A program made the position numbers and the translations under genes. 64,000 bases of DNA, from NCBI GenBank assembly GCA_029203185.1, contig CP119310.1:4160001-4224000 (forward strand), read 5' to 3'. The notes beneath the pieces are model-generated. The model saw only the letters and a program-made list of their open reading frames with translations, searched no databases and was not told the DNA's origin. The DNA is from Candidatus Chryseobacterium colombiense (GTDB lineage: Bacteria > Bacteroidota > Bacteroidia > Flavobacteriales > Weeksellaceae). This document shows, one piece after another, positions 1-7,764 of the stretch. How positions within the stretch are numbered: the stretch's first letter is position 1; each line of letters begins with the position of its first letter.

Positions 1-264
1 GGTAGATTGGTCGAACTGTATAAAATGACCGCAATTTTTATTGTGAACATTTATGTAGGTATATAAGCTTTCATCATATACATACAAGGAGATTATAACA
101 GATTTTATCTAGTAATTATAAAATCACATTATCAATATTTCTGAACTTCAATAGCTAAGTAGTGGTCCGATTCTGTTTATGATATAACACTGTAGAAATC
201 GAACCTATTACAATGTAGATTTTAACTATTGATTATTAATTTTTATAAGTGTCTAAAAAAACAG

Positions 265-294
265 AAAAGCAATCTATAAAAATAGACTGCTTTT
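265..294 (+). terminator. Terminator-like hairpin
   Basis: The sequence aaaagca-a-tcta pairs with taga-c-tgctttt around a short A-rich loop and runs into a T tract. No gene is seen immediately upstream inside the window, so it may end a gene lying beyond or decayed at the left edge. The first 264 bases hold nothing else I can recognise. Confidence 0.4.
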
Positions 295-301
295 AACTAT
301 T

Positions 302-396
302 GTACAAACCGAGAGATAACGAAACATTTGGTAGAAGATTTAGAAAGAATTGTAGCATTAAATAATCGTTTTATAATGAAAGGCATTGATGTATAA
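302..396 (+). pseudogene. Coding relic, copy 1 of a three-copy family (KHLVEDLERI)
   Basis: The frame from position 313 reads EITKHLVEDLERIVALNN and ends in a stop at 394-396. The same peptide, with mainly third-position codon changes, occurs at 3819 and 10790, which shows the sequence was once protein-coding. There is no start codon or promoter here. All three copies sit just downstream of a hairpin on the plus strand. This copy diverges after LNN from the other two. I do not recognise the parent protein; it looks like the helical C-terminus of a larger one. Confidence 0.5.
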
Positions 397-436
397 ACTA
401 GTTAAAACAGTACCATATACTGCAACAGCACTGTAA
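389..436 (+). CDS. Tiny ORF ending in YTATAL (15 aa)
   Basis: ATG at 389 opens the frame MYKLVKTVPYTATAL and stops at 434-436. An AAAGG-like purine stretch lies about 6 bases upstream. The last six residues are identical to those of the 39-aa peptide at 639-758, but the codons differ (act/aca, gca/gct, ctg/tta). Synonymous differences are what one expects of two coding sequences under protein-level constraint. It lacks a signal peptide, so it may be a 5'-truncated relic of a second peptide gene rather than a working gene. A strong terminator follows at 460. Confidence 0.35.
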   Translation: MYKLVKTVPYTATAL

Positions 437-459
437 GTAACATGATAAATTTTATATGA

Positions 460-492
460 GCCCTCAACACCAGAAAGTGTTGAGGGCTTTTC
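460..492 (+). terminator. Intrinsic terminator
   Basis: A perfect 11-bp stem, GCCCTCAACAC (460-470) with its complement (477-487), encloses a CAGAAA loop and is followed by TTTTCTATTT. It ends the transcript that would carry the 389-436 ORF. Confidence 0.8.
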
Positions 493-638
493 TATTTAAA
501 TCATACGAATATGCCGTGTAGTTATTTTACTACACGAACTTCCATGTTCCACTACAAATAAATTTTTTTCACTGCTGTAGATTTGTAATGTCAAAAGATG
601 ATAATTCAACAAGAATAAAAATTAAAAATAATATTATC

Positions 639-758
639 ATGAAAAAACAAATCGTAATCGCAGCTTTAACTTTCGGAGCAATCATATTAGGAACTAGCAA
701 TGTTCAGGCTCAGAAGACATATACCCAAGCAGTAACTTATACAGCAACAGCTTTATAA
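639..758 (+). CDS. Small secreted-peptide precursor (39 aa)
   Basis: ATG at 639 opens a 39-aa frame. The first 24 residues look like a Sec signal peptide: MKKQ, a hydrophobic core through IILG, then a likely cleavage site at VQA-Q (residues 22-25). The mature peptide would be only about 15 residues, QKTYTQAVTYTATAL. Its C-terminus YTATAL recurs in the tiny ORF at 389-436. No cysteines and no known peptide family are seen. It is followed after 46 bp by a small Cys-containing ORF on the same strand. It could be a signalling or structural peptide; function is unknown. Confidence 0.5.
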   Translation: MKKQIVIAALTFGAIILGTSNVQAQKTYTQAVTYTATAL

Positions 759-804
759 TTACTGAGTTTTAATAAAATTATTTATTTTTTAAATCAGATA
801 TATT

Positions 805-993
805 ATGGAAAAAAATGAAACTATAGTAACAGAGTGCTTCAAATGTGGAACACGTTATAAGAACTATTTTAAAGCATCACCCTGCTGTAAATCAATTATT
901 TTGAAAGTAGATGAAAATGGAAGCCGTACAAGTATAACTTTTATCAGCTCATTATCATTACCAGGTTCAGAGTTTATTAGAGTAAATAGATAA
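805..993 (+). CDS. Hypothetical small zinc-ribbon-like protein (62 aa)
   Basis: A 62-aa ORF with CxxC at residues 11-14 (ECFKCG) and a CC pair at residues 27-28, the spacing of a short zinc ribbon. The C-terminal half is Ser/Thr-rich and has no motif I recognise. It follows the 39-aa secreted-peptide ORF by 46 bp on the same strand, so they could share a transcript. There is no signal peptide. It is small and lone, so it may not be translated; the cysteine arrangement is the main support. Confidence 0.4.
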   Translation: MEKNETIVTECFKCGTRYKNYFKASPCCKSIILKVDENGSRTSITFISSLSLPGSEFIRVNR

Positions 994-1171
994 TAAAATA
1001 TAAAATATGTCTGCAGGAATTAAATAGTATCAAAAATTAATTTTATTTTTTAGCAAATTGTTGGCCTAAAAAGATCTGCAGCTGCCACATCCGGAATCAG
1101 GATGTTAGCAAAATTTATTTCCCGGCTGAAAAGTAAATATTTTTCATATTAATATTTTGTGATTTGGTGTT

Positions 1172-1206
1172 TCAAAGGTTTCCTATAGGAGGCCTTTGAT
1201 TTTGTA
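1172..1206 (+). terminator. Hairpin with T-rich tail
   Basis: TCAAAGG (1172-1178) pairs with CCTTTGA (1193-1199). The loop itself contains the palindrome TCCTATAGGA. The following bases are T-rich (attttgt). It is probably a terminator left from a lost upstream gene. Confidence 0.45.
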
Positions 1207-1492
1207 TGTATAGATACCGATATGGAGAAAATTCAAAATCCGGGAATAAGTATCGATCAGATGTAAGGTAAAATCTATGTTTCTGGACAAATCTAATTAA
1301 TACATCATACCACACATTCCTTTATCCAAAACTCCTCAAAAACTCCTCTTAAAGGGTTTGGTTGGAAAGGAAAATACCACTTACTCTATTAATGTTTATT
1401 ATAGCTTTACCTCAATTTAACAATACTTTTAAAGTTTTTAGTATAGATAATATAATCTAAAATCAATCATAGGAACAGAATTATACATAGAC

Positions 1493-1674
1493 CTAGTTGA
1501 TCAGAAAAAAATATTTCGGTGTTTTTAATTTATCAGTTTGTGCTGCTGCCAGATAACTAATAAACGTCATGTCGTAAGTACGACGAAGAATATGCCTGCC
1601 TTTTTGTTCTATTAATTCGTCTTCTTCTCAAAAGTATACTCAGATGCCTCCACTTTCTCTTTGGCAGCGTTCAT
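1493..1674 (-). pseudogene. Frameshifted coding relic, unknown family
   Basis: Read on the minus strand from ATG at 1674, the frame gives MNAAKEKVEASEYTFEKKT and then stops. Shifting frame near that stop continues as DELIEQKGRHILRRTYD, through an alanine-rich stretch, and ends with a stop at 1493. Both halves have protein-like composition and together read as one C-terminal segment broken by a single frameshift. No homologous family is recognised. Confidence 0.3.
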
Positions 1675-1923
1675 CTCTTAGTACCAAATCAAAAAAATAG
1701 TCTTGGAAAAGACAATCGAATTACCTATTATTGCATTTACTGGCATTAAATCCTCTTTGTGAGAAAAAAATGTCTACAAACCTGAATCAGAGATTAATTA
1801 ATTTTAATTACAACACAAATACCGTATGATGATTCAAGAATGGTTTGGCATAGAAATAAAAAAATAATAGTTAACCGTGTTCTAAAAGGGCAGTAGTGGA
1901 TTTTAAGCATTAATATTAGATTT

Positions 1924-2658
1924 ATGGATAATGTTGTCAACGAACTGCAGTTAAAAATCGAAAGACTGGAAAACGAAATCAATTTCAAAAACGGACTGAT
2001 CTCGATATTGTCTCATGACTCAAAAGAAATGTTTGGAACATTTTTGTTGCTTATAGAAGAGCTAGAGCAAAAGAACATACGTAAGGAAGATTTTTTTAAG
2101 TTGTTGCCCCAGGTAAAAAGAGATGCCCAAAAGAACCTACAAACTGTTCAGGACAGCATTGCCTGGCTAAAAACACAGTACGGGGAATTTAAGATTAAAC
2201 CCATTGAAATTATGGTGATGGATCTTTTTCACTATTTAGAAGAAAGATATGCTGCTCAATTAAAAGAAAAAAATATTAATTTTTATTTTAAAGGAGAACA
2301 TAATGCATTTCTTGCGGGCGATCGAGTGTTACTCGAATATGTTTTAGACAAAATTTTTAACAATGCGGTAAAATATTCCTTTCCGAATCAAGATATTTAT
2401 TTACAAGTGATTACAGAAGGTAATCAAGTTGTGCTTTCTATAATTGATTCCGGATCAGGAATCAAGGAAAACTATTTGTCAGGGATCTACACTCATGGTA
2501 ATCCCATATTCCTGGGAACTGCTGGCGAGAAAGGAGTTGGGTTAAGTTTGAAAATTGTAAAAAATTTCATGTCCTTGCTGAATGGAGACATCCAAATCAT
2601 TTCCGCTGAAAATAAAGGCACTACGGTTTCTCTTTTTTTACGTAAATTTATAGAATGA
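1924..2658 (+). CDS. Cytosolic sensor histidine kinase
   Basis: A 244-aa histidine kinase with no membrane segment. A short coiled coil (residues 1-24) leads to an H-box-like SHDSKE with the candidate phospho-acceptor His31. A HATPase domain covers about 95-244: N-box around N146/N147, G1 motif DSGSGI at 175-180, and G2 motif GEKGVGLSL at 201-209. It lacks PAS, GAF or periplasmic sensing domains, so it must sense through its short N-terminus or a partner. The stop overlaps the start of the response regulator by 4 bp, so the two are translationally coupled and almost certainly a cognate pair. The signal is unknown. Confidence 0.9.
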   Translation: MDNVVNELQLKIERLENEINFKNGLISILSHDSKEMFGTFLLLIEELEQKNIRKEDFFKLLPQVKRDAQKNLQTVQDSIAWLKTQYGEFKIKPIEIMVMDLFHYLEERYAAQLKEKNINFYFKGEHNAFLAGDRVLLEYVLDKIFNNAVKYSFPNQDIYLQVITEGNQVVLSIIDSGSGIKENYLSGIYTHGNPIFLGTAGEKGVGLSLKIVKNFMSLLNGDIQIISAENKGTTVSLFLRKFIE

Positions 2659-3302
2659 TGGGTTCAAAAGTAAACGTTCGTATTGCTGTAGCAGATGACC
2701 ATAGTATCGTCCGTATGGGCTTGATACAAACAATCAAACGATTCAAACCCGATGCCATCATTTCAGAAGTAGAGGATTATAAATCGCTGTACAAACTCAT
2801 TCTGAAAGAAGAATTTAATCTGGCCATTATGGATGTTAATATGCCTAATGGTAGTGTTCAGGAAGCAATAGATTATATAAAAATTCACCAACCTGAATTA
2901 AAAATTCTAATATTTTCTTCGCAGGATGAAGAGCTGTATGGGATGCGTTATTTAAAGATGGGTGTTGGTGGGTATCTAAGCAAGCTAAGCTCCAGTGAAG
3001 TAATTGAGACTGCTTTAACAGAGATGCTTAGTAAGGGCAGATATGTCAGTGATAATTTAAAAGAAGCGATTTTTTTAGAAACATTAAACGGCGCGACAAA
3101 AAATTCTCCCTTTGAAACATTATCAGACCGCGAATTGCAAATTGCCAATAAGCTTGCGGAGGGTCTTCCACTTAAAGAAATTTCTAATCAATTGAATCTC
3201 CATTCATCGACGATCAGTACTTATAAAAACAGGTTGTTTGAGAAGCTGAAAATACGATCCATACCCGAATTGGTAGAGATTCTTAGGTTGTATAATCAGT
3301 AG
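2655..3302 (+). CDS. NarL/LuxR-type response regulator
   Basis: A 215-aa two-domain regulator. The receiver domain (about 8-125) has the acidic pair D14/D15, phospho-acceptor D60 in the motif IMDVNMP, and the conserved lysine K110. A LuxR-type helix-turn-helix covers about 150-213 (LSDRELQIANKLAEG, then LHSSTISTYKNRLF). It overlaps the upstream histidine kinase by 4 bp and is predicted to be phosphorylated by it. Target genes are not evident. The nearby tiny-peptide genes at 389-993 are conceivable targets by proximity only. Confidence 0.92.
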   Translation: MMGSKVNVRIAVADDHSIVRMGLIQTIKRFKPDAIISEVEDYKSLYKLILKEEFNLAIMDVNMPNGSVQEAIDYIKIHQPELKILIFSSQDEELYGMRYLKMGVGGYLSKLSSSEVIETALTEMLSKGRYVSDNLKEAIFLETLNGATKNSPFETLSDRELQIANKLAEGLPLKEISNQLNLHSSTISTYKNRLFEKLKIRSIPELVEILRLYNQ

Positions 3303-3365
3303 GGATTCTAACAAAAAAATTGATTGTGATTCAAGAAATTATGCAGTATACTGCTTTTATTTCAC

Positions 3366-3770
3366 CTACAAAGCCAAAATCAGTTCTAAGTGATGACCCA
3401 TTAGCATTCGAAACTGGAATTTTTCGGAGTCATTGAACGTGTTTTGATAGAGCTTTTCAGAATGTGGTTCATCTTTGTCTTAAATAGCAATGTGATTCAT
3501 GTTAATTAAATAATGCCACTTCATTCCAATAGTGCCTGCTATTTTCACCATAAGAAATTTGAGAAGTAGCATAGAAGCCTGATATTCATCAAAACCTTCT
3601 TTATCAGCTAAAATCATACGATTGTTTTTCCCAACAGCAACATCATCTTTCATTTTAAGATACATTCCAGCAGCAGTATACGAATGAACAATTTTGACTC
3701 CATCAGCTATATTAAGTTCTGACGATAAAGTAAAAGTACAATGATTGAAAAAAGCCACCTTTTCAACCAT
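3366..3770 (-). pseudogene. Nonsense-interrupted gene, unknown family
   Basis: On the minus strand from ATG at 3770 one frame runs 134 codons to a stop at 3366-3368, interrupted once by an in-frame TAA at 3480-3482. Residues after the stop (DKDEPHSEKLYQNTFND, then FQFRMLMGHHLELILAL) continue the same frame for 37 codons with good protein-like composition. A single nonsense mutation is the simplest reading. I do not recognise the protein; it has no signal peptide or membrane segment. Upstream it abuts the hairpin at 3781-3818. Confidence 0.45.
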
Positions 3771-3780
3771 CCTAAAAATC

Positions 3781-3818
3781 AAAAGCCTCTGAAAATCAAA
3801 TGATTTCAGAGGCTTTTT
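3781..3818 (+). terminator. Terminator-like hairpin preceding relic copy 2
   Basis: AAAAGCCTCTGAAA pairs with TTTCAGAGGCTTTTT around a short loop. It is palindromic enough to act on either strand. The coding relic starts immediately after it, the same arrangement as at 10751-10790 and, more loosely, at 265-302. Confidence 0.6.
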
Positions 3819-3985
3819 GTACCCGTAACCGAAGAAATATCGAAACATTTAGTGGAAGATTTAGAAAGAATTGTAGAGTTAAATAATCCTGTCAAGGGAC
3901 CTTAACGAGCGCATCTTCAAACACTTTTATCGATGATTTGGTTCACTTGGGCCCAATTAAATAAGAATTGCAAAACTTTTTTATT
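3819..3985 (+). repeat. Coding relic, copy 2 of the KHLVEDLERI family
   Basis: From 3819 one frame reads VPVTEEISKHLVEDLERI then VELNNP, and a shifted frame further on reads TLTSASSNTFIDDLVHL. Both segments match copy 3 (10790-10945), with differences concentrated at synonymous third positions. That pattern marks a decayed gene end carried in several places. No start, no intact frame and no recognised family. Confidence 0.6.
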
Positions 3986-4098
3986 AACTAATTTCTTCCA
4001 GAAAGTTAAAGCAATTTAGTTTTAAGTATTAAAAATATGAGAAGCCTGACTTTAATTTTTGATTAGTGGCTATTTTTTCATGAACCTAAGTAAAAAAA

Positions 4099-4126
4099 GT
4101 GAATCATATAGATTCACTTTTTATTT
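4099..4126 (+). terminator. Terminator-like hairpin
   Basis: GTGAATC (4099-4105) pairs with GATTCAC (4111-4117) and is followed by TTTTTATTTT. No intact gene ends just before it on this strand. Confidence 0.5.
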
Positions 4127-4141
4127 TGTATATATTCCTGA

Positions 4142-4300
4142 TTATGGCATAATAAGCTCCAAAAGATCTTTATTAATAGTTTCGTGCTCCGTAGTCAGCA
4201 TCTCGTGAGGAGAAACCTGGATAAGTAATCAATTTTACATTTTTCAGCAACTTTGCAGATTTGATTGTAGAATGTTTCGAAGATCTGTCGCATTTTTCCT
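4142..4300 (-). pseudogene. C-terminal remnant of an alpha/beta hydrolase, frameshifted
   Basis: On the minus strand one frame reads KHSTIKSAKLLKNVKLITYP followed by GF, and a one-base shift continues SPHEMLTTEHETINKDLLEL to a stop at 4142-4144. This is the typical C-terminus of small alpha/beta hydrolases: the segment after the acidic residue, a beta strand, then the catalytic histidine region (PHEML) and the final helix. The N-terminal two thirds are missing and the reading frame is broken. It lies upstream of the Crp-type regulator at 4418 in opposite orientation. Confidence 0.55.
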
Positions 4301-4417
4301 ATACATTCAAAAAACATTTTGGTTACAGTCCTACGATTATAAATGCTTTGATATAGTTATCGGACTATTATAATTTCCGGAAAATTATAATTAAATTTGT
4401 TCTGAAACTGAAAATCA

Positions 4418-4996
4418 ATGTTCGAAATTTTCCTAAAATACCTTACCGACAAAATAGAACTTTCTGACCAAGAAATCCAATTAATAGAATCGGTCTGCAA
4501 GCTGAAAAAACTTCGTAAAAAACAATTCCTTTCTCAGGAAGACGAAGTTTGGCATTACAACGCTTTTATTTGCAGAGGTTTGGTGAAAACATTTTCAATT
4601 GCTGAGAATGGAACCGAACATATTATCAATTTTGCACCGGAAAATTATTGGACAGGCGACCGTGAAAGTTTAATCAATGGAACTCCGTCCCGCCTTAATA
4701 TCGATGCAATCGAACCAACAGAATTGATTTTAATCGAAAAAGCAGATTTTGAAAAGCTTTGCGTTGAAATTCCTCAACTGAATCAAATGGTCAATCAGAT
4801 TATTCAGAAAAGTTTTATCGTTTCGCAAGGCAGAATTTTAGCCAATATCAGTTTTACGGCGGAAGAAAAATATCAGAATTTCCTTGAAAAATACCCTCAC
4901 ATCGTCAATCGTATTCCTCAGCATATGATTGCATCCTACATCGGAATTACTCCTGAAACCCTCACCAGACTGCGTAGAAATATGTTCAGGAAATAA
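4418..4996 (+). CDS. Crp/Fnr-family transcriptional regulator
   Basis: A 192-aa regulator with a cyclic-nucleotide-binding-type beta roll (about 10-115) and a C-terminal winged helix (QHMIASYIGITPETLTRLRR at 168-187). This subfamily is common in Bacteroidota and lacks the full cAMP-binding motif of E. coli Crp, so the effector is unknown. There are no FeS-type cysteines near the N-terminus. It ends 116 bp before an SDR gene on the same strand. The interval carries an inverted repeat that recurs 1067 bp further on before the VOC gene, making this protein the leading candidate to bind it. Confidence 0.88.
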   Translation: MFEIFLKYLTDKIELSDQEIQLIESVCKLKKLRKKQFLSQEDEVWHYNAFICRGLVKTFSIAENGTEHIINFAPENYWTGDRESLINGTPSRLNIDAIEPTELILIEKADFEKLCVEIPQLNQMVNQIIQKSFIVSQGRILANISFTAEEKYQNFLEKYPHIVNRIPQHMIASYIGITPETLTRLRRNMFRK

Positions 4997-5009
4997 AAAA
5001 TTTCATTTT

Positions 5010-5050
5010 CATTGACATTTGTTTGCTATTTTTTCGAGCTTTTGTCAATG
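5010..5050 (+). promoter_or_regulatory. Inverted-repeat leader element, copy 1
   Basis: CATTGACA (5010-5017) and TGTCAATG (5043-5050) form a perfect 8-bp inverted repeat spanning 41 bp. A near-identical 41-bp block recurs at 6077-6117 before the VOC gene. Similarity continues downstream through GGAAGAA and again at AAAATAACAA near the start codons. This suggests a shared operator or structured leader controlling the SDR gene here and the cassette at 6178. Confidence 0.6.
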
Positions 5051-5112
5051 GAAGAAAGCCTGCTGTTCCTGCATCTTTGTCTTATCAAAATAACAATTAA
5101 AAATAAGACAAA

Positions 5113-5970
5113 ATGAACACAACAGTTTTTATCACAGGAACAAGCACAGGCTTTGGAAAATTAACAGCAACAACACTTGCCAATGCAGGATATACCGTAA
5201 TTGCGGGAATGCGTGGCATTTCGGGGAAGAATGAAACCGTAGCCAAAGAATTGGGAGCGCTCCCGAATATTGAAGTCGTTGAAATTGATGTAACCGATGA
5301 TGCTTCGGTCACCAATGCTTTCGAAAAAGTACTTCAAAAATATGGCAAAATAGACGTATTGGTAAACAATGCCGCTGTTTCAGGCTTTGGATTATTGGAA
5401 GCATACAGTTTGGATAAAATCCGACAAATGTTTGAAGTGAATTTCTACGGAGTTATCAGAACTTACCAGGCGGTATTGCCTTCTATGAGAAAACATAAAA
5501 GCGGTTTGATTATCAATATTAGTTCCGGAGCAAGTGCCCATACATCTCCTTTTATGATTCCATATTTCGCATCAAAATTCGGCGTTGAAAGCATTACAGA
5601 AGGTTTACAGGACGAATTAAAACAATTCAATATCGATAACGTTTCCATCCAGCCCGGAGTTTATCCGACAGAAATGAATACAGGCGAAAAAGCCGGAGTC
5701 AATGCAGACAAACCAGAAATTGCAACTTTGTATGACCCTGTTGCAACAGAACAATTCAATGCCATTGGTACTGCGCTATTCGGTAAGATGAAAGAATTCA
5801 ATATGAATCCACAAACCATCGCAGACGGAATTTTGGAATTAATTCAGATGAAAGAAGGTTTTCGTCCGTTACGTTTTCCGTTGGATGCTGTTGCGCAGGG
5901 AACCGATTTAGAATTCATCAATGCAAGAGCTGAATTAAAGGCAAAATGGCTAGCGAAATATAGCGATTAA
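5113..5970 (+). CDS. SDR-family NAD(P)-dependent oxidoreductase
   Basis: A 285-aa classical short-chain dehydrogenase. The cofactor motif TGTSTGFG is at residues 9-16, the NNAA segment at 85-88, a catalytic serine near 137-138 and the catalytic pair Y151/K155 (YFASK). The protein is cytosolic. The substrate cannot be read from the sequence; the TGxxxGxG pattern and TxxS after strand 1 do not settle NADH versus NADPH. It shares its leader element with the VOC-domain gene at 6178, so it is probably co-regulated with that cassette. A terminator follows at 5993. Confidence 0.92.
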   Translation: MNTTVFITGTSTGFGKLTATTLANAGYTVIAGMRGISGKNETVAKELGALPNIEVVEIDVTDDASVTNAFEKVLQKYGKIDVLVNNAAVSGFGLLEAYSLDKIRQMFEVNFYGVIRTYQAVLPSMRKHKSGLIINISSGASAHTSPFMIPYFASKFGVESITEGLQDELKQFNIDNVSIQPGVYPTEMNTGEKAGVNADKPEIATLYDPVATEQFNAIGTALFGKMKEFNMNPQTIADGILELIQMKEGFRPLRFPLDAVAQGTDLEFINARAELKAKWLAKYSD

Positions 5971-5992
5971 CTAACTACAAAAATTAATAGAT

Positions 5993-6027
5993 AAAGGTTG
6001 AAGAATTTACGCTTCAACCTTTTTTTG
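5993..6027 (+). terminator. Intrinsic terminator after the SDR gene
   Basis: AAAGGTTGAAG pairs with CTTCAACCTTT around AATTTACG-like loop bases and is followed by a run of T. It separates the SDR transcript from the cassette that starts at 6178. Confidence 0.8.
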
Positions 6028-6076
6028 TGCCTAAATATTAAAACCAATCCTCAAACATCTCTTAAACCTTCAATTT

Positions 6077-6117
6077 CATTGACATTTGTTTGCTTTTTTT
6101 TCAAGCTTTTATCAATG
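6077..6117 (+). promoter_or_regulatory. Inverted-repeat leader element, copy 2
   Basis: CATTGACA (6077-6084) and TATCAATG (6110-6117) form an imperfect inverted repeat with exactly the same 41-bp span as copy 1 at 5010. The internal sequence (TTTGTTTGCT, a T run, then AAGCTTTT) is nearly identical to copy 1. It precedes the VOC/SnoaL fusion gene and the operon behind it. Confidence 0.6.
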
Positions 6118-6177
6118 GAAGAAGACCACTGAATGTCGGAGATTTGCTTTATAAAATAACAACAAAAAAATATCACA

Positions 6178-7185
6178 ATGAGCAATTTAAAAAAACAAAT
6201 CAAAGCCAACGCAGCAGCAGTAGCAAGTGCACTTTTATTATCAGCAGCAGTTTCAAATACTTCAGCGCAGGAAAAAACAGGAATTCTAGGAATCGACCAC
6301 GTGGGAATCAACGTTCCGGATATGAAACAAGCCGTGAACTTTTTCACGGATGTTTTGGGATTTTCAGCAATTACAAGCTTAGGTCCGATTCCTTTGGATG
6401 ATGCCTGGAAAAAGAATAATCGTATGAATCCCAAAACTGGTCCAGTATCCTTCAAAATGGTAAAAGCAGGAACGGGAGCCAACATCGAATTATTCGAATA
6501 TCAGGACAATAAAGGAAGTTCACAACAACCTGGAGGAGACGATATCGGAGCGAGTCACGTTGCTTTTTATACCAATGATATCAGCAAAAGTGTAGCTTAT
6601 CTTAAAAGCAAAGGCGTACAATTCTTGGGAGAACCGTTTTTGATGCCATCGGGAGATACAGAAGGTGAAACTTGGGTCTATTTTGTGACACCTTGGGGTT
6701 CTAAAATGGAATTGGTTTCTTACCCGAACGGAAAAGGCTACGAGAAAAAAAATCCAGCAACGATTTTATGGTCACCTAAAGATGCTGTGAAAAACCAAAC
6801 TGAAAAATCAGATTCAAAACCACTTTCTGAAAATGAAATTAAATCTTTAGTAGAAGGACATTTAGCAATATGGAACGAGATAGACCTTAAAAAACGTGAA
6901 GCATTAATGTCAAAGATCTATGCGGACAATATTGAAATGGTAGACAGTCACTTTATCGCTGTCGGTCACAAAGAAATCAATGGTTTTGTAGATGGATTGC
7001 AACAGAAAAGTCCAAATTCTAAATTTTCTCACATCAAAGCAGTCGACGTTAATCATAACATTGCAAGACTCTACTGGCAAAACGGAACTCCCGAAAAACC
7101 GGATGCCGTAACAGGAATGGATCTTTTCGTTTTCGAAAACGGAAAAGCAGTCAAATTATATGTTTTTGTAGACAACAAAAAATAA
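6178..7185 (+). CDS. Exported VOC (glyoxalase-type) + SnoaL-like fusion protein
   Basis: A 335-aa protein with a signal peptide (residues 1-30, cleavage near SAQ). A VOC domain covers about 37-190, with metal-ligand candidates H41 (IDHVG), E in NIELFEY, H in ASHVAFY and E in KMELVSY. The C-terminal segment (about 213-335) is a SnoaL/NTF2-like fold. VOC domains act on lactoylglutathione-like adducts, extradiol substrates or antibiotics; which applies here is unknown. An exported VOC protein is unusual. It leads a tight same-strand run of SnoaL, nitroreductase, ABM and heme genes. Confidence 0.82.
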   Translation: MSNLKKQIKANAAAVASALLLSAAVSNTSAQEKTGILGIDHVGINVPDMKQAVNFFTDVLGFSAITSLGPIPLDDAWKKNNRMNPKTGPVSFKMVKAGTGANIELFEYQDNKGSSQQPGGDDIGASHVAFYTNDISKSVAYLKSKGVQFLGEPFLMPSGDTEGETWVYFVTPWGSKMELVSYPNGKGYEKKNPATILWSPKDAVKNQTEKSDSKPLSENEIKSLVEGHLAIWNEIDLKKREALMSKIYADNIEMVDSHFIAVGHKEINGFVDGLQQKSPNSKFSHIKAVDVNHNIARLYWQNGTPEKPDAVTGMDLFVFENGKAVKLYVFVDNKK

Positions 7186-7255
7186 ACAGAATTCTTGTTC
7201 CCATTTTTCAAAAAATTTAATCAAACTCAATTTTTAACATTTAAAATAAAATAGT

Positions 7256-7699
7256 ATGAAATCATCAGTAATCAATCCAAATTCAGCCAACGAAACATTA
7301 ATCCGTGAATTGTGCAGAATTGCAGAAGAACAGGATACGCAAGGCTTTGTAGATCTTTTTGCAGAAGACGGCTATTTCTGGGACGTATCTGCAGGAACAA
7401 AGTATTACGGCCAGGACATCGGCAAAACTGTAGATGTTTACGCAACAGCTTTTCCGGATATGCACAGGGAATTATATGATCTCTATGTCTTGGAAAGTGA
7501 GAATACAGTAGTAGTGGAACTATCTTTAAACGGAACTCATAAAGGCCCGCTTGAGTTACCTTCCGGAACTATTCCGGCGACAAATAAAACAATGCAGACC
7601 CCTTGTTGTGATGTTTTCAAAATCGAGAACGGAAAAATAAAATCATTTCATTGTTACACTGCCGCAACGATACTTTTAGGTCAGTTAGGCATCTTCTAA
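7256..7699 (+). CDS. SnoaL-like / ester cyclase family protein
   Basis: A 147-aa NTF2-fold protein: an N-terminal helix pair, then FVDLFAEDGYFWDV, typical of SnoaL-like polyketide cyclases and related small-molecule enzymes, and a C-terminal FKIENGKIKSFHCYTA strand pair. There is no signal peptide, so it is cytosolic, unlike the fusion encoded 70 bp upstream, whose C-terminal domain has the same fold. Substrate unknown. A small imperfect hairpin (7716-7746) separates it from the nitroreductase gene. Confidence 0.75.
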   Translation: MKSSVINPNSANETLIRELCRIAEEQDTQGFVDLFAEDGYFWDVSAGTKYYGQDIGKTVDVYATAFPDMHRELYDLYVLESENTVVVELSLNGTHKGPLELPSGTIPATNKTMQTPCCDVFKIENGKIKSFHCYTAATILLGQLGIF

Positions 7700-7764
7700 A
7701 TACTTTAAATTAATCAAGGTAAGTGATGACTTATCATTTGCCTTTATTTAAAACATAAAATCAA

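Larger units (their letters stand above)
994..1923. other. Gene-poor interval with decayed coding fragments
   Basis: This 930-bp stretch has no convincing intact gene. It contains a hairpin at 1172-1199 and, on the minus strand at 1493-1674, a frameshifted coding relic listed separately. Short open stretches around 1050-1150 code for basic peptides in more than one frame but have no start, ribosome site or family signature, so I do not call them. Confidence 0.5.

Noticed and set aside
1018..1170. Short basic or Cys-containing peptides (for example NCWPKKICSCHIRN) as a bacteriocin precursor
   Set aside because: Open in several frames at once, no start codon or leader motif, no modification enzymes nearby.
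3819..3830. Similarity of the gtaccc start of the relics to the 3' end of tRNA genes (as at 29852)
   Set aside because: Only six to eight bases agree, no tRNA arms follow, and copy 1 lacks the match. It does not support an attachment site.
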